DNA of 64,000 bases, taken from NCBI GenBank assembly GCA_944389175.1, contig CALXLK010000004.1, forward strand, positions 62,001 through 126,000, in the 5' to 3' direction. Shown here piece by piece: positions 50,820 through 60,712 of this stretch. The notes beneath the pieces were generated by a model that was not told where the DNA came from, did no database searches, and saw only the letters and a program-made list of their open reading frames with translations. The DNA comes from an uncultured Opitutales bacterium (lineage in GTDB: Bacteria > Verrucomicrobiota > Verrucomicrobiia > Opitutales > Intestinicryptomonadaceae). How positions within the stretch are numbered: the stretch's first letter is position 1; every line of letters starts with the position of its first letter. A program made the translations under genes and the position numbers.

Positions 50820-52355
50820 TCATTTTGAAAATACAAACGCGCACTTTTGAGCGATTTTGCAGGCAACGTATTTCCTCTCCGAGGGCGTCAAGCCAATAGT
50901 CCATATGCAAGTAAGCGCCGCAACCTCGACTAGTGTCGTGCAGAATAGGAACCTCCCCACGCCCTCAAAACCGGAAAAGTGCGTCAGCACAGCGGGTATA
51001 AACAGCGCAAAAAAGACAATAGAGACCATTCTGGAGACGACATTCTTTAAATACTTGCGCGCATCTATGCCGTAGGCCTTCGCCGAAAGCCTTATGCGGC
51101 AATAAGCCACCAGCGCCATGATTGATACATGCACAACATAAACCGACTCCGGCGGCAACCCGCAATAAAGCGCGCACAGCGAAACCGGCAAATTCGACAC
51201 GTTCAACGCAAAAAGAGCCACTTCATACGTCTTTATATTTCCCTCTGCAAACAATCCGATTGTAAAAGGCCATGACACCACGTCTATAAGGGCTGCCAGC
51301 ACAAATAGAACCACGAATGCCGGCGCGTGCGGAGGATAATTTACCAGCCATATCTTCAACAAGTAATCGGCCTGCAAAATTACCGGAAAAGCCGCCAACG
51401 ACGTCAGGAAGAATGAAAATTTCGAGCTTACAAAAATGACGCTGTGCATCTGCGTTATATTGTTGTCGGCATAGAGCTTTGTTATCTGCGGCTGGGCCGA
51501 CACAAGGAGGTTTCTGACAAAAGTCGTAATCACCGTGGACACCTGCATTGAAACCGCCCGGGCGGCATTCACCGCGCTGCCAAAGAATAGATTTAGCATT
51601 ATGTTTAGCCCCTGGTCTCTTATAATAGTAGCTCCGTTGCCCACAAACGCCCAACCCGTAAATGCGCCCATATCTTTGATAATTGAAACATCAAACGATG
51701 GTCTCAACTTGTAAAAGGGAAGCTTAATTTTTACATATCCTGCGCATATCAAAAGCGTAGTGAGTACAGCCAATGTATTTAGCATGGCATACAGCGTCAA
51801 TTTTTCGGCAATAGGCAACAATAAGCATAAAGCCACCGCCAGTTTTACAAATGCGTCGAACACGCCCTTCATCGCGTAAAACGACATTCTCTCGTACGCT
51901 ATAAAAAGAGAATCCAGAGGTATAATTAGCAGCCTAAGCGCAAAACTTGCGCATGCAAACATCAAAACAATCTTCGCCGCCTCCACTTTATCGGGAGCTA
52001 TATTCATGTGGCTTTCTATAAACCACGCCCCCGAAACCGCGGCGGCAAACGCCAACACAACCCCCAAGGCAATCTCTATGGAAATAGAGGAAGATAAAAT
52101 CTTCTGGACTTGGCTCAAATTTTCCCTGCCCAATTCGTACGTAATGAATCTGCTTATTGCAACAGGTATCGAGCCCGTGACAACCTCAAACATGGCCACC
52201 AAGCCATACACGAGGTTGTAAATGCCGAAGTCGTCAACACCCAGCTGCCGCAAAACAATTCTCGTCGTGTAGAAACCTACGAGGACGCACAAAAGCTGCC
52301 TTACAAACAGCATCAGCGTATTCTTTAGCAGCCTCTTTTTTGATTGCTCGTACAT
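50820..52355 (-). CDS. Oligosaccharide flippase (Wzx, MOP superfamily)
   Basis: The 511-residue protein has about 14 membrane helices, opening KNTLMLFVRQLLCVLVGFYT, then LGVDDFGIYNLVYGLVAMFE with the conserved GxYxLV of polysaccharide exporters. It moves lipid-linked repeat units from the cytoplasmic to the periplasmic face for Wzy-dependent polymerisation. It starts 11 bp after the MenD-like gene ends. Confidence 0.92.
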   Translation of the reverse strand: MYEQSKKRLLKNTLMLFVRQLLCVLVGFYTTRIVLRQLGVDDFGIYNLVYGLVAMFEVVTGSIPVAISRFITYELGRENLSQVQKILSSSISIEIALGVVLAFAAAVSGAWFIESHMNIAPDKVEAAKIVLMFACASFALRLLIIPLDSLFIAYERMSFYAMKGVFDAFVKLAVALCLLLPIAEKLTLYAMLNTLAVLTTLLICAGYVKIKLPFYKLRPSFDVSIIKDMGAFTGWAFVGNGATIIRDQGLNIMLNLFFGSAVNAARAVSMQVSTVITTFVRNLLVSAQPQITKLYADNNITQMHSVIFVSSKFSFFLTSLAAFPVILQADYLLKIWLVNYPPHAPAFVVLFVLAALIDVVSWPFTIGLFAEGNIKTYEVALFALNVSNLPVSLCALYCGLPPESVYVVHVSIMALVAYCRIRLSAKAYGIDARKYLKNVVSRMVSIVFFALFIPAVLTHFSGFEGVGRFLFCTTLVEVAALTCIWTIGLTPSERKYVACKIAQKCAFVFSK

Positions 52356-52366
52356 TTAACGGAAAG

Positions 52367-54100
52367 CTACTTCAATATCTTTTTTATTAGATTGATGCCC
52401 TCCTGCGGAATCGCTCCCCTGATGGTTTTGTAAAATTCCTTTTTGGCGCTCAGAGTAATAGAGGTTATGGCCTTAAGCGCTTCACTTTCGGCTTCGGCAT
52501 CGACAAACGCCTCAAAGAGCATGGGTCTGTCAGTTATTTCGGGCGTTAAAAACCTGTCGCAATTCTGCAAAAATTCCTCTTTGTTCGAGGCGCACAAATA
52601 TTCAAAACCCAAATCCTGCGCGTAATTTTTAACGAGCGTCGGCGACTTGCCCGCATAGTGGCCGCCCGCCGCAATAAACTTGTCGGCATTATCACCAAAG
52701 CGGTTGGCCGGATGGCTAAATAGGCGGAATTCAGCACCCTTGCCATTGTTTACAAGCAGAATCCTGACATTTTTACCCAGACTTCTGTTGCCCAGCGCGT
52801 TCATATCGTAAAAGAACGCCAAATCCCCGATGACACAGAAATAAAGCCTATTGGCGTCGGCCAGCGAAGCCCCCACAAGCGACGACATGCAGCCGTCAAT
52901 GCCAAATCCTCCAGTATTTGAATAACAGCGCACCGACGGATGCGTATCGAAAAAATTCCATGAGCGCAGCGAATTTAGAATGGCCAGATGCAGTACAGAG
53001 CCTTCCGGTATTTTCCCCGCCATGACAGAAGCCATCCACAAATTTGAAAACGGAAGCTCCGGCACTGCAGCGTAGAGCCGCCGCGACATCTCCGTGTAAA
53101 GTTTCAGAGTTGAACCAGCCCTCTCTGAAGGCGCGCCCGCATAGCGCTCGAAAAACTCCGCCTCTTCCATTTCAAAGACCTTGTCGAGATTTCCAAAAGT
53201 ATCGCGCATTTCCCCGTCGGGATTGACCCTCCAAGTTTTCGGCGCCTTTATTCCGAACATAGCATATTCTCCGGAAACGTCGCCTATGTGCACCGTTAAG
53301 TCGACAGGAATCTTGTCAAGAAAGGATTGGCTTTGATAAAGCGTATAAAAGAATCGGTACTTCCCGCAGTAGTTGCCGGTATGCTCGGAAAACACCACGG
53401 CATCGTGCGAATCGCAAAACGCATCGACTGCTTTTAACAGCCGCGGCGACCATTTTTTATGGGCCCCGACCACAACGGCAATTCTTCCGGACGGCAGTTC
53501 GGGAAATTCATCGCCCGAACACACCCTCTGTATTTTGCGCACCTGCGGGAGTTCTTCTACGGAAAAGTCCGGCGAATATGTCGTTTCCAGATTTATGTGG
53601 ACCGGCCCCCCGCCGCGCCTAAATAGAGAGGACATGGCCCTGTTTGCCAAGAGCTGGCAGCTGAGTTCGTCCTCCTTCGTATTTATGCTTCTTAATAGAA
53701 CGCTAAAATTTGCAATGTCGTTTGGAATAGAACTCCTGTCGATTACCTGCGGTATGTTGTTCGATATCTTCGATGTGTTCTGCAGCGATGTAATCGCCAA
53801 GACGGGAATTTTTCTGTAATACGCCTCGGTGAGCCCCGGCATGTAGTTTCTGGAGGCCGTTGCCCCAGTGCACGTTATGGCCACGGGCTCGCCCGACTCA
53901 ACCGCCAACCCGCAGGCCATGTAGGCTGCGGAGCGCTCTTCCGCCGACGAGTACATCTGAAAAAACGGATCCTGCTGGAGGCTTGCTACAAGAGTGTAAT
54001 TTGTCGTCCCCGGAGAGGCGATAACCTTCCTGATGCCATACTGCTTCATCAGCGATATGACTATCTGGACGTTTCGTTCGGCAGTGTACTGGTTCTTCAT
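52367..54100 (-). CDS. MenD-like thiamine-diphosphate-dependent enzyme in the polysaccharide locus
   Basis: From the ATG at 54098-54100 this is 577 residues; a GTG 33 bp upstream is an alternative. The Pyr domain shows VIASPGTTNYTLVASLQQD and the activating Glu in SSAEERSAAYMACGLAV, then CTGATASRNYMPGLTEAYYR. The PP domain has the ThDP motif GDLAFFYDMNAL followed by NNGKG, close to MenD (GDLxFxxDxNxL). In menaquinone synthesis MenD makes SEPHCHC, but this copy sits alone among sugar genes. It may add a carbon unit to a nucleotide sugar, as the ThDP enzyme YerE does in branched-sugar synthesis. The family is well supported; the reaction is inference. Confidence 0.85.
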   Translation of the reverse strand: MKNQYTAERNVQIVISLMKQYGIRKVIASPGTTNYTLVASLQQDPFFQMYSSAEERSAAYMACGLAVESGEPVAITCTGATASRNYMPGLTEAYYRKIPVLAITSLQNTSKISNNIPQVIDRSSIPNDIANFSVLLRSINTKEDELSCQLLANRAMSSLFRRGGGPVHINLETTYSPDFSVEELPQVRKIQRVCSGDEFPELPSGRIAVVVGAHKKWSPRLLKAVDAFCDSHDAVVFSEHTGNYCGKYRFFYTLYQSQSFLDKIPVDLTVHIGDVSGEYAMFGIKAPKTWRVNPDGEMRDTFGNLDKVFEMEEAEFFERYAGAPSERAGSTLKLYTEMSRRLYAAVPELPFSNLWMASVMAGKIPEGSVLHLAILNSLRSWNFFDTHPSVRCYSNTGGFGIDGCMSSLVGASLADANRLYFCVIGDLAFFYDMNALGNRSLGKNVRILLVNNGKGAEFRLFSHPANRFGDNADKFIAAGGHYAGKSPTLVKNYAQDLGFEYLCASNKEEFLQNCDRFLTPEITDRPMLFEAFVDAEAESEALKAITSITLSAKKEFYKTIRGAIPQEGINLIKKILK

Positions 54101-54177
54101 CTCTTGCGGATCGGTTTCTTCTAAAGGCGACACTTTTTCAGTTTAAAATCAAAACAAGGCTCAGAATCGAGTACAGA

Positions 54178-55227
54178 TTATTTCATGGCCTCTTTTTTTG
54201 CCAACTCGAAATCTGCGTCGGTCATTATCTCAACGAGCTTTTTAAATGTCGTTTTGGGTTCCCAGCCAAGCTCGCGCTTTGCCTTAGTGGGATCACCCAG
54301 GAGAAAATCTACCTCTGTGGGGCGGTAATACTTCGGCGATACCTCCACTACGACCTCGCCGGACTGCCTGCATACTCCCTTTTCATTTTCGGCCGCCCCC
54401 CGCCATTCTATGTCCATGCCAAGCCTCGCAAAAGAATGCTCGACAAACTCGCGCACGGTGTGCGTCTGGTTTGTGGCAAGCACATACTCTCCGGGCTTGT
54501 CGGCCTGAAGCATGCGCCACATTCCCTCAACGTATTCCGGGGCGTATCCCCAGTCGCGCTTGGCGTCCATATTGCCCAAAACAAGAGTCTTTTGCAGGCC
54601 AAGCTTTATCCTTCCGGCCGCCCGTGTTATTTTGCGCGTGACGAACGTCTCGCCCCTGCGCTCCGACTCGTGGTTGAAAAGTATTCCGTTTGAGGCGAAG
54701 ATATTGTAGCCCTCGCGGTAGTTTACAACTATCCAATAGGCGTATTGCTTTGCGACAGCGTAGGGACTCCGCGGATAAAAAGGCGTCGTCTCACGCTGGG
54801 GAATCTCTTGAACCTTGCCGAAGAGCTCCGATGTCGAAGCCTGGTAAAAGCGCGTCTTATCGACCATGCCCGCCTCCTTTATGGCGTCCAAAAAGCGCAG
54901 CGTGGCTATCGCGTCGACATCGGCGGTGTACTCCGGGACTTCAAAAGACACCTTTACATGGCTCTGCGCCCCGAGATTGTAGATTTCGTCGGGCTCGGTT
55001 TTCTCCAGTATGCGGTTGATGTTGGAAGAGTCGGTTAAATCGCCGTGGTGGAGAAAAAAGCGGTCTTTGAGGCTCTCGTCGTTGTATAAATGGTCTATGC
55101 GCTGGGTGTTAAAGGAGCTGGCGCGCCTGATTATGCCGTGTACGGTATAGCCCTTGCCCAGCAGCAGCTCCGCCAAATAAGAGCCGTCCTGCCCAGTTAT
55201 TCCTGTTATTAATGCTGTTTTTGACAT
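54178..55227 (-). CDS. gmd: GDP-mannose 4,6-dehydratase
   Basis: The 349-residue protein starts at the ATG 55225-55227 ([20 protein letters not shown]), with the Rossmann GxxGxxG. Family motifs are [37 protein letters not shown], the catalytic YxxxK in [15 protein letters not shown], and [20 protein letters not shown]. It makes GDP-4-keto-6-deoxymannose, precursor of GDP-fucose, rhamnose or perosamine. No fcl/wcaG follows, so the final nucleotide sugar is completed elsewhere. GT10 in the locus favours GDP-fucose. Confidence 0.96.
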   Translation of the reverse strand: MSKTALITGITGQDGSYLAELLLGKGYTVHGIIRRASSFNTQRIDHLYNDESLKDRFFLHHGDLTDSSNINRILEKTEPDEIYNLGAQSHVKVSFEVPEYTADVDAIATLRFLDAIKEAGMVDKTRFYQASTSELFGKVQEIPQRETTPFYPRSPYAVAKQYAYWIVVNYREGYNIFASNGILFNHESERRGETFVTRKITRAAGRIKLGLQKTLVLGNMDAKRDWGYAPEYVEGMWRMLQADKPGEYVLATNQTHTVREFVEHSFARLGMDIEWRGAAENEKGVCRQSGEVVVEVSPKYYRPTEVDFLLGDPTKAKRELGWEPKTTFKKLVEIMTDADFELAKKEAMK

Positions 55228-55493
55228 GGTGGCACAGTATTTGCAATTAACTTGTTTTTTCAAGCAAATTTAGTCCGCAAAAACCATATTAAATATCCGG
55301 GCTACAAAACTATCAAATATCACTTATTATCACTAACACATAAAAATATACCTTAAAAAACGGGATTTGCCCCCGCTTAATGCTTTGCGCCGCCATGGGG
55401 ATTGATACGACAATCTCCCGATATTCGCCTCCGCAAAACGCCGCGCAAATATTTCCCGCCGCCTTACACACGGCCGCACGAAAGGGAAAAATC
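55228..55493. other. Intergenic gap between GT4 and gmd
   Basis: This 266-bp gap shows no gene. It is the largest break inside the polysaccharide locus and could hold an internal promoter for gmd and downstream genes. Confidence 0.4.
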
Positions 55494-56525
55494 TCAGTCG
55501 AGATACGCCGATATCTGGCGCCGCTGAATTTCGGCAAAATCGATTTTACAGGCGTTTTTCTTCAACTCGTTGTAAAAATCGACATCGCAAATTTTACGGA
55601 CAGCCGTTTGGAGTGATTCGGCATCATTGCAGTTGAATTCCAAAGACGTCGCGCCAATTCCGCCGACGTCCTCTTTGCAGCCTACTTTATCGCTTAAGAG
55701 AACCGGAATACCGTTATTGAGAGCTTCCTCGACGACAAGCCCCCACGTCTCCGAAACAGACGGGAGAACGAATACGTCGTTTGCCCTGTATACAGCCGGC
55801 AAATCTTTATTGTCCACCGCCCCTATAAATTTTATGTTTTTGCCGGCCGCTGCCTTGAGTTGGGCTTCTATGCTCCCGAAACCTACCATATTCAAGTTCA
55901 AGTCGGGCATGCGGTTAAAAGCCTCTATCAAAAATTTTAAGTTTTTAACCTCCAAGAACCTGCCGACATATAAAAAGTTTTTGACTTCTTTTGCGGGCTT
56001 AAATTCCGGAGGGGGCACAACGTTAAAGAGACCGACGCCCATTGTTATAACGACCCTGCCCTTAAAGCCGAGCGCGCGGACAAGCCTCTCGTGGGGGTGT
56101 CCGGGGGCGTAGACGACTGAATTCCTGCTTAAAAAAATGCGCTTTAGAAGCGACCGTATCCCCGCTTGAGTCCGAGACTCGAATATGCTCGACTCCACAA
56201 CAGTTGCGTTCCTGCTTTTTGCCGACATAAGCGCAAAGGCCCAAAAACTTGGCAAGTTCCAGCCCCCTGTGATAATTTTTCCGGCTCGCAGGCAAGCACA
56301 AAATTTCGCTATATAGAAGATCTTTCCGAGTGTCGACTTTCGCGAAATGTCCTCATAATCAAAGCCGTATTCGCCCCGCACAAAATCATCATTCCTGCTC
56401 TCGTCTAAGCGTTCCGTAAAGACAACAAACACCTTGCGGCGCTTGGCAAGCTCGCTATAGAGCCTCAACTTGTAAAACGAGGGAAGATTCGTCACAAAAA
56501 TTATGTCGTAGTTTTTTCTTGTCAT
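55494..56525 (-). CDS. Glycosyltransferase family 4
   Basis: The 343-residue GT-B enzyme starts KNYDIIFVTNLPSFYKLRLY. The donor-binding half shows FLYVGRFLEVKNLKFLIEAF, then VFVLPSVSETWGLVVEEALN with the E-x7-E pattern of GT4 and GIPVLLSDKVGC. It is the first gene of the locus in transcription order, separated from gmd by 266 bp, so gmd may have its own promoter. Confidence 0.92.
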   Translation of the reverse strand: MTRKNYDIIFVTNLPSFYKLRLYSELAKRRKVFVVFTERLDESRNDDFVRGEYGFDYEDISRKSTLGKIFYIAKFCACLRAGKIITGGWNLPSFWAFALMSAKSRNATVVESSIFESRTQAGIRSLLKRIFLSRNSVVYAPGHPHERLVRALGFKGRVVITMGVGLFNVVPPPEFKPAKEVKNFLYVGRFLEVKNLKFLIEAFNRMPDLNLNMVGFGSIEAQLKAAAGKNIKFIGAVDNKDLPAVYRANDVFVLPSVSETWGLVVEEALNNGIPVLLSDKVGCKEDVGGIGATSLEFNCNDAESLQTAVRKICDVDFYNELKKNACKIDFAEIQRRQISAYLD

Positions 56526-56967
56526 GCAAATTTTAATATCGGCCCTTGCACCGCTCCCTCTGAGGAACGGCCCCTTGCAATTTTTATTTTACCCGCATTC
56601 ACCACACGGCATAAAACGCAACAAAACACGGTGCATAAGGCTACCGACGAGCGCCTGTTACACAAGTTAAATTTTTCAAAAAAAACGCGCACGCTGAGAT
56701 GAAATCCATGATATTTGGAAGCTCAAATTCGACGACGCGCCGTCAAGATCCAGTGTTGAAGCGGCATGGCGAAAAGCTAAAAAACACAAATATCTATTTT
56801 GAATACAAAATATCTTTATCTATCCGTATAAATTATATTTAACATATAATGTAAAAAGCATAACAACATGATTACAAGCATAGTTGCAATAAAAAAATAT
56901 TTTTATAAAAAAAATATAAAAAAACTTCTTGAACCTTGAAAAAAATTCTGCTTGTCTAAGGTCAATT

Positions 56968-57028
56968 CATCAAGGGCGGTTTTGTTATCGTCGATTCTTG
57001 ATGGGCGATTTTGTCCGGGCGGTGGTTT
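56968..57028 (+). promoter_or_regulatory. Repeated motif upstream of pflB, probable regulator site
   Basis: GGGCGGTTTTGT (56974-56985) recurs as GGGCGATTTTGT (57003-57014) and GGGCGGTGGTTT (57017-57028). CATCAAG (56968-56974) and CTTGATG (56997-57003) form an inverted pair. The spacing of 29 bp, about three helical turns, suits a dimeric activator or redox regulator, but no known box (FNR TTGAT-N4-ATCAA) is complete. Confidence 0.5.
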
Positions 57029-57103
57029 CCGTTTTTCTGCATAATTTGGCCGCTCGATTCCGTTTTTTAAGGATCAAAATAATAATTCATACCAATTTTT
57101 CGT

Positions 57104-57109
57104 TATAAT
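57104..57109 (+). promoter_or_regulatory. Consensus -10 box of pflB
   Basis: TATAAT lies 15 bp before the pflB ATG, predicting a start near 57116 and a leader of only about 9 nt. No good -35 is seen (AATAAT region), as expected for an activator-dependent promoter. Confidence 0.55.
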
Positions 57110-57124
57110 TTAACAATTAGCATC

Positions 57125-59371
57125 ATGAATACTGAAAATACCAAGCAAGCATGGGAGGGTTTTAAACCCGGCAAATGGATGGAATCAGTCGACGTAATCG
57201 ACTTTATCAAGCTCAATTATACTCCGTACGAAGGCAACGACTCGTTCTTGAAGCCCGCCACCGACCGTACAAAAGCGCTTTGGGACAAAGTGCTGGCTCT
57301 GATGATAAAAGAGATAGAAAAAAACGGCTGTCTGGACGCCGACGTTTCGACGCCGTCGACGATAGACTCCCACAAGGCGGGCTACATAGACAAGGGCTCG
57401 GAGATCATAGTTGGCCTTCAGACCGACGCCCCCCTCAAGCGCGCGATAATGCCCTGCGGCGGCTACCGCATGATACATTCCTCTTGCGAAGCCTACGGCC
57501 TAAAGGAGGACGAGAAGGTAAAGGAAATATTTACTAAATACCGCAAGACCCACAACACGGGAGTCTACCAGGCGTACACGCCCGACATTCTTGCCGCCCG
57601 CAAGAGCGCCATCATAACGGGTCTTCCCGACGCTTACGGGCGCGGCCGAATAATAGGCGACTACCGCAGGCTTGCCCTCTACGGCATAGACATACTTATT
57701 GAAGACAAAAAGCGCGAGAAATCGGAAACCGACAACGCCATGATGGATTCCGACATCATACGCGAGCGCGAAGAGTTGTCCGAACAAATAGAGGCTCTCG
57801 AGGCCATCAAGCGCATGGCGGGCTTCTACGACGTGGATATTTCCAAGCCTGCAACAAATTTCAAAGAGGCCGTGCAGTGGGTCTACTTTGCATATCTTGC
57901 CGCCGTTAAGGACCAGAACGGGGCGGCTATGTCGCTTGGCAGAGTGACGACGTTCCTCGATATTTACGCCGAGCGCGATTTGTCTCGCGGAACGCTGACG
58001 GAACAGCAGGTGCAGGAAATCGTAGACGACTTTGTCATAAAGCTGCGCATGGTGCGTTTTCTCCGCACGCCCGAATACAACGAACTTTTCAGCGGCGACC
58101 CTGTATGGGTTACGGAATCCATTGGCGGCATGAACGAGGACGGCCGCACGTTTGTGACAAAAAATTCATTTAGAATGCTGCACACTCTCAGCAACCTCGG
58201 GCCGGCTCCGGAGCCGAATTTGACGGTGCTTTGGTCGAACAGCCTGCCGAGGGGCTTCAAGGATTTCTGCGCCAAGACCTCGATAGAGACCTCGGCCATA
58301 CAGTACGAAAACGACGACCTCATGCGCCCGATGTTCGGGGACGACTACGGCATTGCCTGCTGCGTATCCCCGATGATAATCGGCAAGGAAATGCAGTTTT
58401 TCGGGGCGCGGGCGAATCTAGCGAAAGCCTTGCTTTATGCAATCAACGGCGGCGTCGACGAAAGGACGGGCGTTCTCGTCGCCCACGGCATGGAGCCGAT
58501 AACATCGGAGTATCTCGACTACGACGAAGTCTGCCAAAAGCTCGACAAAATGATGGATTGGCTCAGCCGCACGTATGTCAACGCGCTCAACATAATACAC
58601 TTCATGCACGACAAATACTATTACGAGAAGGCCCAGCTTGCCTTCATGCAAAAGGACGTCGTGCGCAAGCTCGGCTGCGGCATAGCCGGCTTCTCGGTCG
58701 TTACCGACTCGCTCTCGGCGATAAAGTACGCCAAGGTAAAGCCCATACGCAACGAAAAGGGAATTGCAGTCGACTTTGAAATCGAGGGCGACTTCCCCAA
58801 ATACGGGAACAACGACGACCGCGTCGATTCGATTGCCACGAATCTTGTAAAGCAGTTCATGGACAAGATCCGCAAACTGCCCACTTACCGCCACGCCATT
58901 CAGACGCAGTCGATACTGACAATCACCTCCAACGTAGTCTACGGCAAAAAGACAGGCAACACTCCCGACGGCAGAAAGGCCGGGGTGCCGTTTGCGCCGG
59001 GGGCGAACCCGTTCCACGGGCGCGACTCGAGCGGGGCACTGGCCTCTCTATGCTCGGTTGCAAAGCTCCCGTTCGAGCATGCCAAGGACGGAATCTCGAA
59101 CACGTTCTCCATTCTTCCGAATTCCCTCGGAAAGTCGAAGGGCGAGCAGGTTGGCAATTTGTGCGGCTTGATAGACGGATACATGGCAAAGAAGGGCCAG
59201 CATTTGAATGTAAACGTGCTAAAGCGCGAAGTTCTGCAGGATGCAATGGAGCATCCGGAAAAATATCCGCAGCTTACGATTAGAGTCTCAGGGTATGCGG
59301 TAAACTTTGTAAAGCTTACCAAGCCGCAGCAGCTCGACGTAATATCCAGGACGTTCCACGAAAAATTCTAA
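57125..59371 (+). CDS. pflB: Formate C-acetyltransferase (pyruvate formate-lyase)
   Basis: The 748-residue glycyl-radical enzyme converts pyruvate and CoA to acetyl-CoA and formate in anaerobic fermentation. It matches PFL throughout: start [20 protein letters not shown], active-site cysteines C412-C413 in [20 protein letters not shown], and the glycyl-radical loop [20 protein letters not shown] with G723. Length is standard (about 750-760). It depends on the activase encoded next (59490). The enzyme is destroyed by oxygen, so this supports an anaerobic organism. Confidence 0.98.
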   Translation: MNTENTKQAWEGFKPGKWMESVDVIDFIKLNYTPYEGNDSFLKPATDRTKALWDKVLALMIKEIEKNGCLDADVSTPSTIDSHKAGYIDKGSEIIVGLQTDAPLKRAIMPCGGYRMIHSSCEAYGLKEDEKVKEIFTKYRKTHNTGVYQAYTPDILAARKSAIITGLPDAYGRGRIIGDYRRLALYGIDILIEDKKREKSETDNAMMDSDIIREREELSEQIEALEAIKRMAGFYDVDISKPATNFKEAVQWVYFAYLAAVKDQNGAAMSLGRVTTFLDIYAERDLSRGTLTEQQVQEIVDDFVIKLRMVRFLRTPEYNELFSGDPVWVTESIGGMNEDGRTFVTKNSFRMLHTLSNLGPAPEPNLTVLWSNSLPRGFKDFCAKTSIETSAIQYENDDLMRPMFGDDYGIACCVSPMIIGKEMQFFGARANLAKALLYAINGGVDERTGVLVAHGMEPITSEYLDYDEVCQKLDKMMDWLSRTYVNALNIIHFMHDKYYYEKAQLAFMQKDVVRKLGCGIAGFSVVTDSLSAIKYAKVKPIRNEKGIAVDFEIEGDFPKYGNNDDRVDSIATNLVKQFMDKIRKLPTYRHAIQTQSILTITSNVVYGKKTGNTPDGRKAGVPFAPGANPFHGRDSSGALASLCSVAKLPFEHAKDGISNTFSILPNSLGKSKGEQVGNLCGLIDGYMAKKGQHLNVNVLKREVLQDAMEHPEKYPQLTIRVSGYAVNFVKLTKPQQLDVISRTFHEKF

Positions 59372-59390
59372 CTCCTTTTGAAAAAGACAA

Positions 59391-59422
59391 GTCGGGCGGC
59401 TCCCGCCCGGCTTTTGTTTTTT
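59391..59422 (+). terminator. Intrinsic terminator between pflB and pflA
   Basis: GTCGGGCGG and CCGCCCGGC pair around a CTC loop, followed by TTTTGTTTTTTTC. It lies between the enzyme and its activator and may lower pflA expression relative to pflB. Confidence 0.85.
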
Positions 59423-59489
59423 TCAAAAAGCTGTTGAGCCTTTGGCGGCGCGCGCGCAAAAGCGCAGCCAAAGGCTCATAACCGCGACG

Positions 59490-60227
59490 ATGGTTACAGG
59501 CAAGATACACTCGGTTGAAACTATGGGGGCTCTCGACGGCCCCGGTTTAAGATACGTGCTTTTTATGAAAGGATGTCCCTTTCGCTGCGCCTACTGCCAT
59601 AATCCCGACACGTGGGCCGCGCCGGCGGCCATGGAAAAATCGGCGCATGAAGTTGCGGAGGACGTGCTAAAATATCGGGAATTTTTCGAGGCCGCCGGCG
59701 GCGGATTCACGGCCTCAGGCGGAGAGCCGCTCATGCAGGCGGACTTTCTCGGCCAATTGCTGCAGATTTTAAAAAGTTCCGGTATACACACGGCGGTGGA
59801 TACTTGCGGTTACGTCGACATAACGGCGGAGATAGAGCGGGTTGTCGATCTTGCCGACCTTTTCCTCCTCGACATAAAACATCTAGACGACACCCGCCAT
59901 AAGGAACTGACCGGACGTTCCAACGACAAAGTCCTAAATTTTTTAAATTTTATTTCGCAAAAGGGGAAGGACATCAACATCCGCATAGTTCTTTTAAACG
60001 GATACACCGCCGACGAGGACTACCTTAAGCGCACTGCCGAATTTCTAAAAAGCTATCCGACAATTTCGCGGGTAGATCTGTTGCCATACCACACTTTAGG
60101 CGTTGGAAAATGGCGGGCGCTGGGCATACCCTACCGCCTCGACGAATCTGCGCTTCTAAGACCCGAACAAAAAGAAAAAGCCCGCCAGATATTTGAGGAC
60201 GCGGGCTTCAATACCACGCTGCAATAA
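59490..60227 (+). CDS. pflA: Pyruvate formate-lyase activating enzyme (radical SAM)
   Basis: From the ATG at 59490 this is 245 residues; the frame is open 16 codons earlier but that part is basic and non-family. The radical-SAM cluster CxxxCxxC is C29, C33 and C36 (GCPFRCAYCHNPDTW). VETMGALDGPGLRYVLFMKG, GGGFTASGGEPLMQADF and LLDIKHLD follow as in PFL-AE. It makes the glycyl radical on PflB under anaerobic conditions. Confidence 0.96.
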   Translation: MVTGKIHSVETMGALDGPGLRYVLFMKGCPFRCAYCHNPDTWAAPAAMEKSAHEVAEDVLKYREFFEAAGGGFTASGGEPLMQADFLGQLLQILKSSGIHTAVDTCGYVDITAEIERVVDLADLFLLDIKHLDDTRHKELTGRSNDKVLNFLNFISQKGKDINIRIVLLNGYTADEDYLKRTAEFLKSYPTISRVDLLPYHTLGVGKWRALGIPYRLDESALLRPEQKEKARQIFEDAGFNTTLQ

Positions 60228-60712
60228 TCCCAACTTTTCCATTTGGGCGCATTTAGCCTCTTTTTTCCCCTACCCTAAACATATGAGCTAGGTTCGCTTA
60301 CAGCGCTTAAAATCTGTCGGCGGATTTTTTTTGTGCGTGTGGGGAGGAGGAGAGAAAAAAAGGGGAGAAAGATGTTTAGTTATATCGGTTTAACCGCAGA
60401 GCGACTGCTGAAGATGCGCGTATGGATACAGTGAAAAAATAAAATAGAAAAAAGGCGAAACTACCCTACGGACAAAGAAGAATCCCAGTTGGAAGGAAAA
60501 TCAAAAAATAAACGGCCGCGCGCACATGCGCCAAACTGTGGGGATAAGGCGCTATCGCGCGAATTTTTTTTTGCCCACGAGTCTGTCCCGATATGCAATT
60601 CTTTATTTTGGGCACACAATTTGGCAGCGGCATGCAAAAACAAAAGCCCTGCCCTAAACGCGCGCAACAAAACGCCATTTCATGCGGGCAAATCCGACAA
60701 AAGGCCGCAAAT
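60228..60712. other. Non-coding region between pflA and the lipocalin gene
   Basis: About 485 bp between convergent genes. It holds purine-rich tract copy 6 (60323-60372) and no supported CDS; small open frames on both strands lack family features. Confidence 0.5.
60323..60372 (+). repeat. Purine-rich intergenic element, copy 6
   Basis: GATTTTTTTTGTGCGTGTGG is followed by GGAGGAGGAGAGAAAAAAAG and GGGAGAAAGATG. The T-run, GTGCGTGTG core and purine tail match the other copies best here. Confidence 0.55.

Larger units (their letters stand above)
56526..57124. other. AT-rich regulatory region between the polysaccharide locus and pflB
   Basis: About 600 bp between divergent genes with no CDS. 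The part at 56790-56950 is very AT-rich. Direct repeats and an inverted repeat lie at 56968-57028, and a TATAAT at 57104-57109. It should contain the start sites of both the polysaccharide operon and pflB. Confidence 0.6.
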
